A stretch of 64,000 bases of DNA, from positions 434,001-498,000 of the forward strand of contig NC_015726.1 of the NCBI RefSeq assembly GCF_000219215.1. The letters run 5' to 3'. A program made the translations under genes and the position numbers. The stretch's first letter is position 1. The number at the start of each line of letters is the position of its first letter. Below the pieces are notes generated by a model. It was not told the DNA's origin and ran no database searches. It worked only from the letters and a program-made list of their open reading frames with translations. Shown in pieces: positions 30,601 through 39,764 of the stretch. Origin of the DNA: Cupriavidus necator N-1. GTDB taxonomy: Bacteria > Pseudomonadota > Gammaproteobacteria > Burkholderiales > Burkholderiaceae.

Positions 30601-31608
30601 GACGTGCTAAAGAAATTCGCCAAGAAGCAGACCGCGCATCCGCCCGCGACCGTGGGCAAGGCGCCGGTGCGCGAGCAGGTGATCCACTTCATCAACAAGA
30701 AGATGCCGGGCAACCTGCCCAAGAAGACCGCGCGCGCGCTGCTCGACATCGAAGACAACGAGATCGTGCCGATCATCCGCGACCCGAAGGCAACCACGCC
30801 GGAATCGGAAGCGGTGTTCTACTTCCCGGGCTGCGGCTCGGAGCGGCTGTTCTCGCAGGTCGGGCTGGCCACGCAGGCGATGCTGTGGCACGTCGGCGTG
30901 CAGACCGTGCTGCCGCCGGGCTACCTGTGCTGCGGCTATCCGCAGCGCGGCAACGGCCAGTACGACAAGGCCGAGAAGATCGTCACCGACAACCGCGTGC
31001 TGTTCCACCGCGTGGCCAACACGCTGAACTACCTCGACATCAAGACCGTGGTAGTGAGCTGCGGCACCTGCTACGACCAGCTCGCCGGCTATGAATTCGA
31101 TAAGATCTTCCCGGGTTGCCGCATCATCGACATCCACGAATACCTGCTCGAGAAGGGCGTGAAGCTGGAAGGCGTGACCGGTACGCGCTACATGTACCAC
31201 GATCCCTGCCATACCCCGATCAAGACCATGGACCCGACCAAGCTGGTCAACGACCTGATGGGCGGGAACACCGGTCTGGGCAAGATCGAGAAGAACGAGC
31301 GCTGCTGCGGTGAATCGGGCACGCTCGCGGTGACGCGTCCGGATATCTCGACCCAGGTCCGCTTCCGCAAGGAAGAGGAAATGACCAAGGGCGCAGACAA
31401 GCTGCGCGCCGACGGCTTCACCGGCGACGTCAAGATCCTGACCAGCTGCCCGTCGTGCCTGCAGGGGCTGTCGCGCTACAAGGAAGATGCTTCGGTGCAG
31501 GCGGACTACATCGTCATCGAGATGGCCAAGCATTTGCTGGGCGAGAACTGGATGCCCGAGTACGTGGCCAAGGCCAATGCCGGCGGCATCGAACGCGTGC
31601 TGGTGTAA
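27634..31608 (+). CDS. Giant DUF3683 FAD-linked / Fe-S / CCG oxidoreductase
   Basis: A 1324-residue fusion protein. In order: an N-terminal DUF3683 domain (to about 180); an FAD-binding PCMH domain with [15 protein letters not shown]; an FAD-linked oxidase C-terminal domain containing [15 protein letters not shown]; a ferredoxin-like pair of cluster motifs, [11 protein letters not shown] from residue 854 and [12 protein letters not shown] from 916; then two CCG domains ([56 protein letters not shown]). The layout resembles D-lactate or glycolate dehydrogenase joined to an LutA/GlpC-like electron-transfer module. It likely oxidises a 2-hydroxyacid and passes electrons to quinone. The substrate is unknown. 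No signal peptide. Confidence 0.88.
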   Translation: MNAPLVLDAKLAAQDAPPRLREIPYNYTSFSDREIVIRLLGEEAWRILDELRSERRTGRSARMLYEVLGDIWVVRRNPYLQDDLLENPKRRQMLVSALHHRLNEIEKRRAADRAEHAEPAAEDRSHRVEQLVAFAKQAIEDFKNEFAAAYDLRKRAQRVLGKVTQKDNIKFDGLSRVSHVTDATDWRVEYPFVVLTPDTEEEIAGLVKGCFELGLTIIPRGGGTGYTGGAVPLTPMSAVINTEKLEQLDPVEQTDLPGVSHKVATIFSGAGVVTRRVADAADKAGLVFAVDPTSIDASCIGGNVAMNAGGKKAVLWGTALDNLAWWRMVDPEGNWLEITRLDHNLGKIHDVPVATFELKWSDGNRAPGEKVLRTETLAIEGRKFRKEGLGKDVTDKFLAGLPGVQKEGCDGIITSARWILHRMPKFIRTVCLEFFGQARDAIPSIVEIKDFLDAETKKPGGAILAGLEHLDERYLRAVGYATKSKRNAFPKMVLIGDIVGDDEDAVARATSEVIRMANGKSGEGFIAVSPEARKKFWLDRSRTAAIAKHTNAFKINEDVVIPLNRMGEYTDGIERINIELSIKSKLKLVDTLEAFFARGNLPLGRSDDANEIPSAELLEDRVQHALTLLREIRARWRYLQDHMDVPLTQAKASLIGHGLGLLGQEFDARLQQQPDATVFHLLQDRTIRVSWKAEIRAELRKIFNGGEFKPILDEAQKIHKQVLRGRVFVALHMHAGDGNVHTNIPVNSDDYDMLQDAHRAVARIMALARSLDGVISGEHGIGITKLEFLTEEEIGDFRAYKAKVDPQGRFNKGKLLPGADLRNAYTPSFGLMGHESIIMQQSDIGAIAESVKDCLRCGKCKPVCATHVPRANLLYSPRNKILATSLLIEAFLYEEQTRRGISVKHWDEFSDVADHCTVCHKCVTPCPVKIDFGDVSMNMRNLLRKMGQKKFNPGTAASMFFLNATNPETINLTRKVMIDWGYKAQRLGNDVLKKFAKKQTAHPPATVGKAPVREQVIHFINKKMPGNLPKKTARALLDIEDNEIVPIIRDPKATTPESEAVFYFPGCGSERLFSQVGLATQAMLWHVGVQTVLPPGYLCCGYPQRGNGQYDKAEKIVTDNRVLFHRVANTLNYLDIKTVVVSCGTCYDQLAGYEFDKIFPGCRIIDIHEYLLEKGVKLEGVTGTRYMYHDPCHTPIKTMDPTKLVNDLMGGNTGLGKIEKNERCCGESGTLAVTRPDISTQVRFRKEEEMTKGADKLRADGFTGDVKILTSCPSCLQGLSRYKEDASVQADYIVIEMAKHLLGENWMPEYVAKANAGGIERVLV

Positions 31609-31617
31609 GCCAACGCC

Positions 31618-32055
31618 ATGACGCGCGCTCCCAACTGCCCGCTCTGCGAGACCGACGGCGGCGAACTGGTCTGGATGGGCGACCGCGCCCGGCTGATCCT
31701 GGTCGAGCATGACCGTTTCCCGGGCTTCTGCCGCATCGTCTGGAACGACCACGTGGCCGAGCTCAGCGACCTGGACGATGCCGACCAGGCCTGGCTGATG
31801 CGGCTGGTCGCACGTGTCGAACGGGTGGTGCGCGAGGTCATGGCGCCGGACAAGGTCAATCTGGCGGCCTTTGGCAATATGGTGCCGCACCTGCACTGGC
31901 ACATCATCCCGCGCTACCGCTGGGATACCCATTTCCCCGAGGCGATCTGGGCCGCGCCGCAACGCGCGGCGGATGCCGTGCGCGTGCAGGAGCTGGCCAG
32001 TCGGCTGCCGGCGCTGCGTACGGCGCTTTCGCTGCTCGAAGCCGGCGACGCCTGA
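31618..32055 (+). CDS. HIT-family protein
   Basis: A 145-residue protein with the histidine-triad signature HLHWHIIPRY (H-x-H-x-H) and the upstream FGNMVP typical of bacterial HIT proteins. HIT enzymes hydrolyse or transfer nucleotide groups using the middle histidine. The N-terminus has a CPLCE pair (NCPLCETDGG) that could bind a metal, as in several HIT subfamilies. It begins nine bases after the DUF3683 stop and is probably co-transcribed with it; these two occur together in related genomes, but their link is not explained. Substrate unknown. Confidence 0.88.
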   Translation: MTRAPNCPLCETDGGELVWMGDRARLILVEHDRFPGFCRIVWNDHVAELSDLDDADQAWLMRLVARVERVVREVMAPDKVNLAAFGNMVPHLHWHIIPRYRWDTHFPEAIWAAPQRAADAVRVQELASRLPALRTALSLLEAGDA

Positions 32056-32178
32056 GTGGTGCGCGGAACCCACGCCTGGCCGTGACCGTCTGAATGCTGT
32101 TGCCACCGTGGCCTGCCGCCACGGTATCCAGAACAACAAGCCCGGCCGGCATCCGCTGACGGGCCAAGCGCTGCCGCT

Positions 32179-34044
32179 ATGTCCTCCACTCCGACCTCCG
32201 TCACCGTACCGGGCCCGGCCGTCCCTGCCAGGGCCCTCAAGATCCAGAGCCGGCTGCGCATGGCCGCCACCTGGGCACTGATCAAGCCTTACTGGAAATC
32301 CGACGACCGCGTCGCCGGGCTTGGCCTGCTGGCCCTGGTGGTCGTGCTCAACCTCGGCATCGTCTATATCAACGTGCTGCTCAACGAGTGGAACCGCGTG
32401 TTCTACAACGCGCTGGAGCAGCGCGACTACGCCTCGTTCAAGGTGCTGCTGCTGCGCTTCTCGTGGATCGCGGCGTTCTTTATCGTGGCGGCGATCTCGC
32501 GCCAGTACTACACCATGATGCTGCAGATGCGCTGGCGTACCTGGATGACCGGCCGCTTCATGGGCCACTGGCTCGGGCACCAGGCCTATTACCGCATCGA
32601 GCAGACCCACACCACCGATAACCCTGACCAGCGTATCGCCGACGATCTGCGCCAGTTTACCGACGGCGCGCTGTCGTTGTCGCTCGGGCTGCTCAACTCG
32701 GTGGTGACGCTGCTGTCCTTCGTCGGCATCCTGTGGACGGTATCGGGGCCGATCAGCTTTGCAATGGGCGGCACCGAATGGACCATCCCCGGTTATATGG
32801 TGTGGTTCGCGGCGGGCTATGCGGTGATCGGCTCGCTGGTGGCGCACGTGGTCGGCCGCCCGCTGATCGGCCTGAACTTCCAGCAGGAACAGTACGAGGC
32901 GGATTTCCGTTTCACGCTGGTGCGCCTGCGCGAGAACAGCGAGCCGGTGGCGCTGTACCGCGGCGAGCCGACCGAGCAGGCCGGCCTGCGCGCGCGCTTC
33001 GACCGCATCCGCGCCAACTGGAACCAGTTGATGCGCTATACGCGGCGGCTGACCTTCGTCAGCTCCGGCTACGCGCAGTTCGCCATCATCTTCCCGATCC
33101 TGGTGGCGGCGCCGCGCTACTTCGCCGGCAAGATGACGCTGGGCGGGCTGATGCAGACCAGCTCCGCCTTCGGCCAGGTGCAGGGCGCGCTGTCGTGGTT
33201 TGTCGACAGCTACGCCACGCTGGTGGGCTGGAAGGCCGCCGCCAACCGCCTGATCGATTTCCAGGAAGCGATCCGCGTGGCCGAGCGCCAGGACATGGCG
33301 CCGGGCGGCGTGCGCGATATCGAGGTGGAACATACCGGCAAGCCGCAGAATGGCATCACCATCGACGGCCTGGCGCTGGCATTGCCGGTACGCGCCGCGC
33401 GCAGCGCGGCCGTGGGCCAGCGGCCGCTGGTGGCGCCGTTCTCGCTGTCGGTCGCGCCGGGCGAGCGCTGGCTGGTCAGCGGCCCGTCTGGTTGCGGCAA
33501 GAGCGTGCTGTTCCGCGCGCTGGCGGGGATCTGGCCGTACGGCAGCGGCACCGTGACCATGCCCGACGGCGCGCGCATGCTGTTCCTGCCGCAGCGCAGC
33601 TACCTGCCGATCGGCACGCTGGCCGATGCGCTGGCTTACCCCGACGCCGGCACCGTGCACAGCGCGGAAGCGCTGCAGGCGGCGCTGCGCCAGGCGCGGC
33701 TGGCCGCACTGGTAGACCAGCTCGACGTGTTCGACAACTGGTCGCTGAGGCTGTCGCCGGGCGAACAACAGCGGCTGGCGTTTGCGCGCGCACTCTTGCA
33801 GAAGCCCGACTACCTGTTCCTGGACGAGGCCACCAGCGCGCTGGACGAGGAAACCGAGGGCGTCATGTACAAGCTCATGGTGGACTCGCTGCCCGGTGCG
33901 GCCATCGTCAGCATCGCCCACCGCAGTACCGTGGCGGCCTTCCACGGCCGGCGCCTGCGCTACGTGCCGCAGGATGGGGACGCCGCCCGGGCTGCGCAAG
34001 CCGGCGAGCCTGGGGTAAGCTATCGAGTTGTATGCGAAGCGTGA
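32179..34044 (+). CDS. SbmA/BacA-type ABC transporter, fused permease and ATPase
   Basis: A 621-residue half-transporter. The N-terminal part has about six helices of the ABC_membrane_2 (SbmA/BacA, YddA, peroxisomal ABCD) family, including the motif NPDQRIADDLRQFTD. The C-terminal ATPase has Walker A GPSGCGKS near residue 436, signature LSPGEQQRLAFA and Walker B YLFLDEATSALD. E. coli YddA has this same fused layout; SbmA and BacA lack the ATPase. Relatives move peptides, cobalamin or very-long-chain fatty acids. The substrate here is unknown. The end of the gene runs close to the DUF971 gene. Confidence 0.88.
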   Translation: MSSTPTSVTVPGPAVPARALKIQSRLRMAATWALIKPYWKSDDRVAGLGLLALVVVLNLGIVYINVLLNEWNRVFYNALEQRDYASFKVLLLRFSWIAAFFIVAAISRQYYTMMLQMRWRTWMTGRFMGHWLGHQAYYRIEQTHTTDNPDQRIADDLRQFTDGALSLSLGLLNSVVTLLSFVGILWTVSGPISFAMGGTEWTIPGYMVWFAAGYAVIGSLVAHVVGRPLIGLNFQQEQYEADFRFTLVRLRENSEPVALYRGEPTEQAGLRARFDRIRANWNQLMRYTRRLTFVSSGYAQFAIIFPILVAAPRYFAGKMTLGGLMQTSSAFGQVQGALSWFVDSYATLVGWKAAANRLIDFQEAIRVAERQDMAPGGVRDIEVEHTGKPQNGITIDGLALALPVRAARSAAVGQRPLVAPFSLSVAPGERWLVSGPSGCGKSVLFRALAGIWPYGSGTVTMPDGARMLFLPQRSYLPIGTLADALAYPDAGTVHSAEALQAALRQARLAALVDQLDVFDNWSLRLSPGEQQRLAFARALLQKPDYLFLDEATSALDEETEGVMYKLMVDSLPGAAIVSIAHRSTVAAFHGRRLRYVPQDGDAARAAQAGEPGVSYRVVCEA

Positions 34045-34117
34045 TGCCGTGCCGTACCGGCAGCATCGCGCGGCAATCACCCCCCTCAGGAGCGACCCTA
34101 ACCGGGCCGCGATCATC

Positions 34118-34540
34118 ATGGCAGGCCTGGAAAAAGACACCCCTCATCCCACCGCGCTGACCGTCCATACGCAATCCCGCGTGCTGGAGATCGGCTTCGA
34201 CAACGGCCGCAGCTTCCGGCTGCCGTTCGAGCTGCTGCGCGTGTATTCGCCGTCCGCTGAAGTCCAGGGCCACGGCCCGGGGCAGGAAGTGCTGCAGACC
34301 GGCAAGCGTGAGGTGGGCGTCAACGCGGTCGAGCCGGTCGGCAACTACGCGATCCTGATCCGCTTTACCGACGGCCACGACACCGGCATCTATTCCTGGG
34401 ACTTGCTGTACCGCCTCGGCGACAACCAGGATGCGCTCTGGCAGGACTACCTGCAGCGCCTGGAAGCCGCCGGCGCCGACCGCGACACCCCGATGCCCGC
34501 CGCCGGCGCTGCCGGCGGCCACGGCTGCGGCCATCACTGA
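34118..34540 (+). CDS. DUF971 (GBBH-like N-terminal domain) protein
   Basis: A 140-residue protein. The DUF971 domain, related to the N-terminal domain of gamma-butyrobetaine hydroxylase, covers residues 10-115 (LEIGFDNGRSFRLPFELLRV, then GNYAILIRFTDGHDTGIYSW). The tail is Gly/Ala-rich and ends GGHGCGHH, a potential metal-binding end. The start at 34118 (MAGLEKD) is preferred to an upstream frame that overlaps the ABC gene. DUF971 proteins often sit next to ubiE, as here (34 bases upstream), or in Fe-S cluster loci. Function is not established. Confidence 0.85.
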   Translation: MAGLEKDTPHPTALTVHTQSRVLEIGFDNGRSFRLPFELLRVYSPSAEVQGHGPGQEVLQTGKREVGVNAVEPVGNYAILIRFTDGHDTGIYSWDLLYRLGDNQDALWQDYLQRLEAAGADRDTPMPAAGAAGGHGCGHH

Positions 34541-34574
34541 GCCGCGCCGAACCGATTACCCTGGAGTCTGAAAG

Positions 34575-35306
34575 ATGAGTGAAACCCACTTCGGGTTTGA
34601 AAAGGTCGACGAAGCGGAAAAGGCCGACAAGGTTGCCGGCGTATTCCATTCGGTGGCAAGCAAGTACGACGTGATGAACGACCTGATGTCCGGCGGCATG
34701 CACCGGCTCTGGAAGATGTTCACCATCGCCCAGGCCGGCGTTCGCCCCGGCCACAAGGTGCTGGATATCGCCGGCGGCACCGGCGACCTGGCCAAGGCGT
34801 TCGCCAAGCAGGCCGGCCCGACCGGGCAGGTCTGGCTGACCGACATCAACGAGTCGATGCTGCGCGTGGGCCGCGACCGGCTGTTGAACAAGGGCATCGT
34901 CACGCCGGTGTGCCTGTGCGACGCCGAGCACATCCCGTTCCCGGACAATTACTTCGACCTGGTCACGGTGGCCTTCGGCCTGCGCAACATGACGCACAAG
35001 GATGCCGCGCTGGCCGAGATGCGCCGGGTGGTCAAGCCGGGCGGCAAGGTCATGGTGCTGGAATTCTCCAAGGTGTGGAAACCCCTGGAGAAGGCCTACG
35101 ACGTCTATTCTTTCAAGGTGCTGCCGTGGCTGGGTGAGCGGGTGGCAGGGGATGCCCCCAGCTATCGCTATCTCGCGGAATCGATCAGAATGCATCCAGA
35201 CCAGGTTTCACTTGTACGCTTGATGGAACATGCGGGCCTGGAAAATGTCGAATACTTCAATCTGACGGCCGGAGTGGTGGCGCTCCACGTCGGGCGCAAG
35301 TATTAA
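34575..35306 (+). CDS. ubiE: Ubiquinone/menaquinone C-methyltransferase UbiE
   Basis: A 243-residue SAM-dependent methyltransferase that adds the C-2 methyl group in ubiquinone synthesis (and methylates demethylmenaquinone where present). Conserved parts are [20 protein letters not shown], the SAM loop [14 protein letters not shown], and [20 protein letters not shown]. Length matches the family. It is the first of three ubiquinone genes here (ubiE, ubiJ, ubiB), as in E. coli ubiE-ubiJ-ubiB, but a Tim44-like gene and a terminator are inserted after it. It acts in the cytoplasm with the soluble Ubi complex. Confidence 0.97.
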   Translation: MSETHFGFEKVDEAEKADKVAGVFHSVASKYDVMNDLMSGGMHRLWKMFTIAQAGVRPGHKVLDIAGGTGDLAKAFAKQAGPTGQVWLTDINESMLRVGRDRLLNKGIVTPVCLCDAEHIPFPDNYFDLVTVAFGLRNMTHKDAALAEMRRVVKPGGKVMVLEFSKVWKPLEKAYDVYSFKVLPWLGERVAGDAPSYRYLAESIRMHPDQVSLVRLMEHAGLENVEYFNLTAGVVALHVGRKY

Positions 35307-35369
35307 GAAGACTTGAAATCGCCATGCCTCGCCCGCATATAGGGTGAAACTGACAGGGGATAGCAGAAT

Positions 35370-36353
35370 ATGTCGTCATTTCGTGGAAAATTCCTGGTTG
35401 GGTCGCTGATTACCGCGATTGCCTTCGGGATGGTGTTCGACGCCAATGCCAAGCGCATGGGCGGTTCGCGCAGCATCGGCAAGCAGTCGTCGACGGTCAC
35501 GCAGCAGCGCCAGCAGGCGCCGCAGCCCACTTCACCGACCCAGCAACCGGCCCAGCAGCCTAATCAGGCAGCCCCGGCCACGGCTGGCGCCGCCGGCGCG
35601 GCTGCCGCGGCAGCCCCCAAGCGCAACTGGGGCGGCATCCTGGGCGGCATCGCCGCCGGCCTGGGTATCGGCTGGCTGCTGTCGCACTTCGGCCTGGGCG
35701 GCGCGGCGCTGGGCTTCCTGTCCAACCTGATCCTGATCGCGCTGGTGGCGTTCGCCGCGATCTGGCTGATCCGCAAGTTCCGTGGTGGCAGCAAGCGCAC
35801 CCAGCAACCGGCCTACGCCGGTGCCGGCAACGCGCCGAACCTGGATCGCAGCGCCGAGCCCATGTTCCGCGGTGAGCCGACGTCTGTGTCTTCGGGTAGT
35901 CCGGCCGCCAGCACGGTACTGCCGGCAGCATCGTCGGCCCCGGTCGCGTCCGATGCCGTGGCCCAGCAGCCGTGGGGCGTGCCGGCCGACTTCGATACCG
36001 AGGCCTTCCTGCGCAACGCCAAGGTCCACTTCGTGCGCCTGCAGGCCGCGTGGGATGCCGGCAACCTGGACGACATCCGCGAGTTCACCACGCCGGAGAT
36101 GTTCGCCGAGATCAAGATGGACCTGTCCGAGCGCGGCGCCGAGGTCAACAAGACCGACGTGGTCACGCTGGAAGCCCAGCTGCTCGGCATCGAGTCGGCC
36201 GCGGCCCAGCATATCGCCAGCGTGCGCTTCTCGGGCATGATCCGCGAGAAGTCCGGCGAGGCGGCCCAGCCGTTCGGCGAGGTCTGGAACCTGGCCAAGC
36301 CTGCCAGCGGCACCGGCGGCTGGCTGCTGGCCGGCATCCAGCAAGAGTCCTGA
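35370..36353 (+). CDS. Tim44-like domain membrane protein
   Basis: A 327-residue protein. The N-terminus is a signal-like helix (FLVGSLITAIAFGMVFDANA), followed by a low-complexity Gln/Pro/Ala segment (residues 35-80), two hydrophobic glycine-rich stretches (GGILGGIAAGLGIGWLLSHF and FLSNLILIALVAFAAIWLI), a linker, and a C-terminal Tim44 domain of about 150 residues beginning near WGVPADFDTEAFLRNAKVHF. This is the usual bacterial Tim44-like layout in beta-proteobacteria. Its function is not known; mitochondrial Tim44 binds the import motor. It sits between ubiE and ubiJ, with a strong terminator just after it. Confidence 0.87.
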   Translation: MSSFRGKFLVGSLITAIAFGMVFDANAKRMGGSRSIGKQSSTVTQQRQQAPQPTSPTQQPAQQPNQAAPATAGAAGAAAAAAPKRNWGGILGGIAAGLGIGWLLSHFGLGGAALGFLSNLILIALVAFAAIWLIRKFRGGSKRTQQPAYAGAGNAPNLDRSAEPMFRGEPTSVSSGSPAASTVLPAASSAPVASDAVAQQPWGVPADFDTEAFLRNAKVHFVRLQAAWDAGNLDDIREFTTPEMFAEIKMDLSERGAEVNKTDVVTLEAQLLGIESAAAQHIASVRFSGMIREKSGEAAQPFGEVWNLAKPASGTGGWLLAGIQQES

Positions 36354-36402
36354 TGCCGCACCCCGCGGCGGTGATGCGCCGGGGGGAGTAGCTTAGAATG
36401 GA

Positions 36403-36431
36403 GGCCCACGCGAAAGCGTGGGCCTTTTTTT
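36403..36431 (+). terminator. Rho-independent terminator after the Tim44-like gene
   Basis: A perfect 9-bp stem GGCCCACGC / GCGTGGGCC with a GAAA tetraloop (36403-36424) is followed by seven T residues. It ends the ubiE/Tim44-like transcript. A -10-like TAGAAT lies just before the stem at 36394-36399. Confidence 0.92.
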
Positions 36432-36483
36432 GTTTGGGACGCCCGACCTGCGGCGTCGCTGCCTGCCCGCCAACCGCGCTGTC

Positions 36484-37173
36484 ATGAATACTCTGCCTTC
36501 CGCCCTGGCCATGCCCGCCATCTCGGCGCTGAACCACCTGCTTGAGCAGGAGCCGTGGGCCCGCAACCAGCTCACGCCGTTTGCCGGGCGCGTGATCCGC
36601 TTCGATGCCGCCGCCTTCGTGCTGTCGCTGAAGGTGACAGAGCACGGCTGCACCGAACCGGCGCCCGAGGCCGAGGCGCCCGCGGTCACGCTGCGCGTGC
36701 CGGTGCAGCAGTGGCCGCTGGTGGCCGCCGACGTGGCCGAAGGCGGCCAGGCCGCCGCCATGCGCCATGTCCACATCGAGGGCGACGCCGAGCTGGCCAA
36801 CACCGTCTCGACGCTGGCGCGCAACCTGCGCTGGGACGCCGCCGAAGACCTGTCGCGCGCGCTGCGCGGCATCCTGGGCGGGCCGGTGAGCGACAGCGTG
36901 GCGCAGCGCATGGTCGATGGTGCGCGCCAGGTGCATGAGCAGGCCACACGCGTTGGCCGCGCCCTGGTCGACAACGTCACCGACTACCTGCTGGACGAGC
37001 ATCCGACCCTGGTGCGCCACGCCGCGCTCGATGCCTTCGGCGCCGACGTGGGCCGGCTGCGCGATAGCCTGGCCCGGCTCGAAAAACGGCTGGAGCGGCT
37101 GGAGCGCGCCGGCCCGCCGCCGGTATCCGGCCAGTCGGGCCAGTCCGGCAAGCTGCCGTCGCCGCACCGCTGA
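36484..37173 (+). CDS. ubiJ: Ubiquinone biosynthesis accessory factor UbiJ (SCP2 domain)
   Basis: A 229-residue protein with an N-terminal SCP2-like lipid-binding domain (LNHLLEQEPWARNQLTPFAG, then RNLRWDAAEDLSRALRGILG) and a C-terminal coiled coil (GRLRDSLARLEKRLERLERA). UbiJ (YigP) binds ubiquinone intermediates in the Ubi complex. The start at 36484 (MNTLPSALAM) avoids reading back into the terminator. Position between ubiE and ubiB matches the E. coli order, which supports the name for a family with weak sequence conservation. It starts 52 bases after the T-run of the terminator, so its promoter must be short or overlap it. Confidence 0.88.
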   Translation: MNTLPSALAMPAISALNHLLEQEPWARNQLTPFAGRVIRFDAAAFVLSLKVTEHGCTEPAPEAEAPAVTLRVPVQQWPLVAADVAEGGQAAAMRHVHIEGDAELANTVSTLARNLRWDAAEDLSRALRGILGGPVSDSVAQRMVDGARQVHEQATRVGRALVDNVTDYLLDEHPTLVRHAALDAFGADVGRLRDSLARLEKRLERLERAGPPPVSGQSGQSGKLPSPHR

Positions 37174-37240
37174 GCCGGCCGCGCCACGATCCCATCCACC
37201 ACCAACGTGACTGCCTGCCCGGCCCTGTGAAGACTCCCGA

Positions 37241-38818
37241 ATGACCCGCCTCCTGCGCCTTGGCAAGATTCTCTTCGTCATCCTCTATTACGGCCTGGAC
37301 GAGCTGGTGCTCTCGGGCTTCAGCAGCCGCAGGATCCGCTTCCTGGTGCGCGTCATCACCATCGGGCGCAAGCTCGAGATGCCGCGCGGCGAGCGCCTGC
37401 GGCTGGCGCTGACGCGGCTGGGTCCGATCTTCGTCAAGTTCGGCCAAGTGCTGTCGACCCGGCGCGACCTGATGCCGGCGGACATTGCCGACGAACTGGC
37501 CAAGCTGCAGGACCAGGTGCCGCCCTTCGATTCGGTGGTGGCGGTGAAGATTATCGAGCGCGCGCTGGGGCGGCCGCTGGACCAGCTGTTCGAGACCTTC
37601 GAGCACCAGCCGGTGGCCAGCGCCTCGATCGCGCAGGTGCACTTCGCCACGCTCAAGGGCGGCCCCTGCCACGGCCGCGAGGTCGCGGTGAAAGTGCTGC
37701 GCCCGGGCATGCTGCCGGTGATCGACAGCGACCTGGCGCTGATGCGCGACATGGCCACCTGGCTGGAACGCTTCTGGGCCGACGGCAAGCGCCTCAAGCC
37801 GCGCGAGGTGGTGGCCGAGTTCGACAAATACCTGCACGACGAGCTCGACCTGATGATCGAGGCGGCCAATGCCAGCCAGCTGCGCCGCAACTTTGCCGAC
37901 ACCAGCCTGCTGCTGGTGCCCGAGGTGTTCTGGGACTGGTGCAGCAGCACCGTGTTCGTGATGGAGCGCATGCACGGCATTCCGATCTCGCGCACCGAGT
38001 CGCTCAAGGCCGCCGGCGTGGACATGCACCAGCTGGCGGAAGAGGGCGTCGAGATCTTCTTCACCCAGGTGTTCCGCGATGGCTTCTTCCATGCCGACAT
38101 GCACCCGGGCAATATCCTGGTGTCGGTGCAGCCCGAGTCCTTCGGCCGCTATATCGCGCTGGACTTCGGCATCGTCGGCGCGCTGTCCGAGTTCGACAAG
38201 AACTACCTGGCGCAGAATTTCATCGCCTTCTTCCGGCGCGACTACCACCGCGTGGCGCTGCTGCACGTGGAGTCCGGCTGGGTGCCGCCCGATACCCGCG
38301 TCGAAGAGCTGGAAAGCGCGGTGCGCGCCTGCTGCGAGCCATACTTCGACAAGCCGCTGAAGGAAATCTCGCTGGGCATGGTGCTGATGCGGCTGTTCCA
38401 GACCTCGCGCCGCTTCAATGTCGAGATCCAGCCGCAGCTGGTGCTGCTGCAGAAGACGCTGCTCAATATCGAAGGCCTGGGCCGCCAGCTCGACCCCGAC
38501 CTGGACCTGTGGAAGACCGCCAAGCCTTTCCTGGAGCGCTGGATGCACGAGCAGGTGGGCTGGAAGGGCGCCTGGGAGCGGGTCAAGGTGGAGGCGCCGC
38601 TGTGGGCCAAGATGCTGCCCGACTTCCCGCGCCTGGCGCACCAGTTCCTGGAGCGGCGCGCGCTGACCAGCAACGGCGAGCAGGACAAGCTGCTGGCGAT
38701 GCTGGTGGTGGAGCAGCGCCGCACCAACCGGTTGCTCGGCACCGGGCTGCTGTTGCTGGGCGGCTTTGTCGCCGGCATCGTGCTGACGCATGTGCTGGGC
38801 TGGGCCGGCTACTGGTAG
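37241..38818 (+). CDS. ubiB: Ubiquinone biosynthesis protein UbiB
   Basis: A 525-residue atypical kinase/ATPase of the ADCK/UbiB family. The family-specific KxGQ motif is in [16 protein letters not shown]; other marks are [11 protein letters not shown] (Ala-rich loop replacing the glycine loop), [12 protein letters not shown] and [10 protein letters not shown] (metal-binding DFG). Two C-terminal helices ([20 protein letters not shown]) anchor it in the inner membrane. It supports the Ubi complex, probably by extracting lipid intermediates from the membrane. It follows ubiJ by 67 bases. Length is typical. Confidence 0.96.
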   Translation: MTRLLRLGKILFVILYYGLDELVLSGFSSRRIRFLVRVITIGRKLEMPRGERLRLALTRLGPIFVKFGQVLSTRRDLMPADIADELAKLQDQVPPFDSVVAVKIIERALGRPLDQLFETFEHQPVASASIAQVHFATLKGGPCHGREVAVKVLRPGMLPVIDSDLALMRDMATWLERFWADGKRLKPREVVAEFDKYLHDELDLMIEAANASQLRRNFADTSLLLVPEVFWDWCSSTVFVMERMHGIPISRTESLKAAGVDMHQLAEEGVEIFFTQVFRDGFFHADMHPGNILVSVQPESFGRYIALDFGIVGALSEFDKNYLAQNFIAFFRRDYHRVALLHVESGWVPPDTRVEELESAVRACCEPYFDKPLKEISLGMVLMRLFQTSRRFNVEIQPQLVLLQKTLLNIEGLGRQLDPDLDLWKTAKPFLERWMHEQVGWKGAWERVKVEAPLWAKMLPDFPRLAHQFLERRALTSNGEQDKLLAMLVVEQRRTNRLLGTGLLLLGGFVAGIVLTHVLGWAGYW

Positions 38819-38849
38819 CGCACCCGGGACCGATCCATCGGAGATGACC

Positions 38850-39470
38850 ATGAGCGACACCGCCAAGCCTGCGCCGACCTTCGCCACCCGCAACGCCGCC
38901 GACCCGGCGTTCTGGGACGAGCGTTTCGAACAGGGCTTCACGCCCTGGGACCAAGGCGGCGTGCCCGAGGAATTCCGCCAGTTCATTGAAGGCCGCGCGC
39001 CATGCCCGACCCTGGTGCCAGGCTGTGGCAACGGCTGGGAGGCCGCGTGGCTGTTCGAGCGTGGCTGGCCGGTGACGGCGATCGACTTCTCGCCGCAGGC
39101 GGTGGCGTCGGCGCGGCGGACGCTGGGGCCGGCGGGGGTGGTGGTGCAGCAGGGCGATTTCTTCGCCTTCACGCCGCAGCCGGCGTGCGGGCTAATCTAC
39201 GAACGGGCCTTCCTGTGCGCGCTGCCACCGGCGATGCGGGCTGACTATGCCGCCCGGGTCGCGCAACTGCTGCCGCCGGGCGGCCTGCTGGCCGGCTACT
39301 TCTACCTGGGCGAAAACCGCGGCGGGCCGCCGTTCGCGATGCCGGCCGAAGAGCTGGACGCGCTGCTGGCACCGGCCTTCGAGCGACTGGAGGACCGGCC
39401 CTCGGCCGCGCCGCTGCCGGTGTTCCAGGGGCAGGAGCGCTGGCAGGTCTGGCGCCGCCGGTCCGGCTGA
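38850..39470 (+). CDS. TPMT-family SAM-dependent methyltransferase
   Basis: A 206-residue thiopurine-methyltransferase-like protein. Motifs are DPAFWDERFEQGFTPWDQGG at the N-terminus, the SAM loop LVPGCGNGWEAAWLFERGW and the acidic AIDFSPQAV. The start at 38850 is chosen because GGAG at 38840-38843 has correct spacing to it and none to the ATG at 38844. Members methylate sulfur, selenium or tellurium compounds, chloride or thiocyanate; the substrate here is unknown. It follows ubiB by 31 bases and ends at a hairpin terminator, so it probably shares the ubiJ-ubiB transcript. Confidence 0.87.
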   Translation: MSDTAKPAPTFATRNAADPAFWDERFEQGFTPWDQGGVPEEFRQFIEGRAPCPTLVPGCGNGWEAAWLFERGWPVTAIDFSPQAVASARRTLGPAGVVVQQGDFFAFTPQPACGLIYERAFLCALPPAMRADYAARVAQLLPPGGLLAGYFYLGENRGGPPFAMPAEELDALLAPAFERLEDRPSAAPLPVFQGQERWQVWRRRSG

Positions 39471-39508
39471 AGCAGCCGCCGGCCAGCCCTTGTGGCGCAG
39501 GCGATGCT

Positions 39509-39544
39509 CCGCGTGGCGCATTTGCGCCAGCGGGGAATTTTTTT
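39509..39544 (+). terminator. Terminator after the TPMT-family gene
   Basis: The stem CCGC-TGGCGCA / TGCGCCA-GCGG with a TT loop and one bulged G (39509-39533) is followed by GGAA and seven T residues (39538-39544). Confidence 0.7.
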
Positions 39545-39566
39545 CGCTCACGCTGGTCTGCGTCGC

Positions 39567-39572
39567 TATAAT
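39567..39572 (+). promoter_or_regulatory. Candidate -10 element before the symporter gene
   Basis: A perfect TATAAT. The -35 region 17-18 bases upstream (TTTCGC) is weak. It follows directly after the terminator of the previous operon and leaves a leader of about 190 bases before the symporter start at 39765, in which I see no other gene. Confidence 0.45.
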
Positions 39573-39764
39573 CCGCGTTTTGATTCGGCTACGACCGCAG
39601 CCCCGACCGCGTTTTCCGCCCAGCGCGAGAACTCCAGGCAGCTCGATATGCGGCCCCGACCGATGAATTGGACTCCGGGCAGATGCGCGCAAGCAACGTG
39701 CACCCATGCGCCGCCCGGCATTCGGTTTCTCGCCACAAGGGCACTTTCTGCATAGGGCAGCGGC

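Noticed and set aside
30607..34140. 1177-codon open frame on the minus strand
   Set aside because: It runs opposite three confident genes (DUF3683, HIT, SbmA-type ABC) and has a His/Gln/Arg-rich composition typical of antisense frames in GC-rich DNA.
39663..39755. 30-codon open frame in the symporter leader
   Set aside because: No ribosome binding site and no sign of coding composition; the region is better explained as leader.
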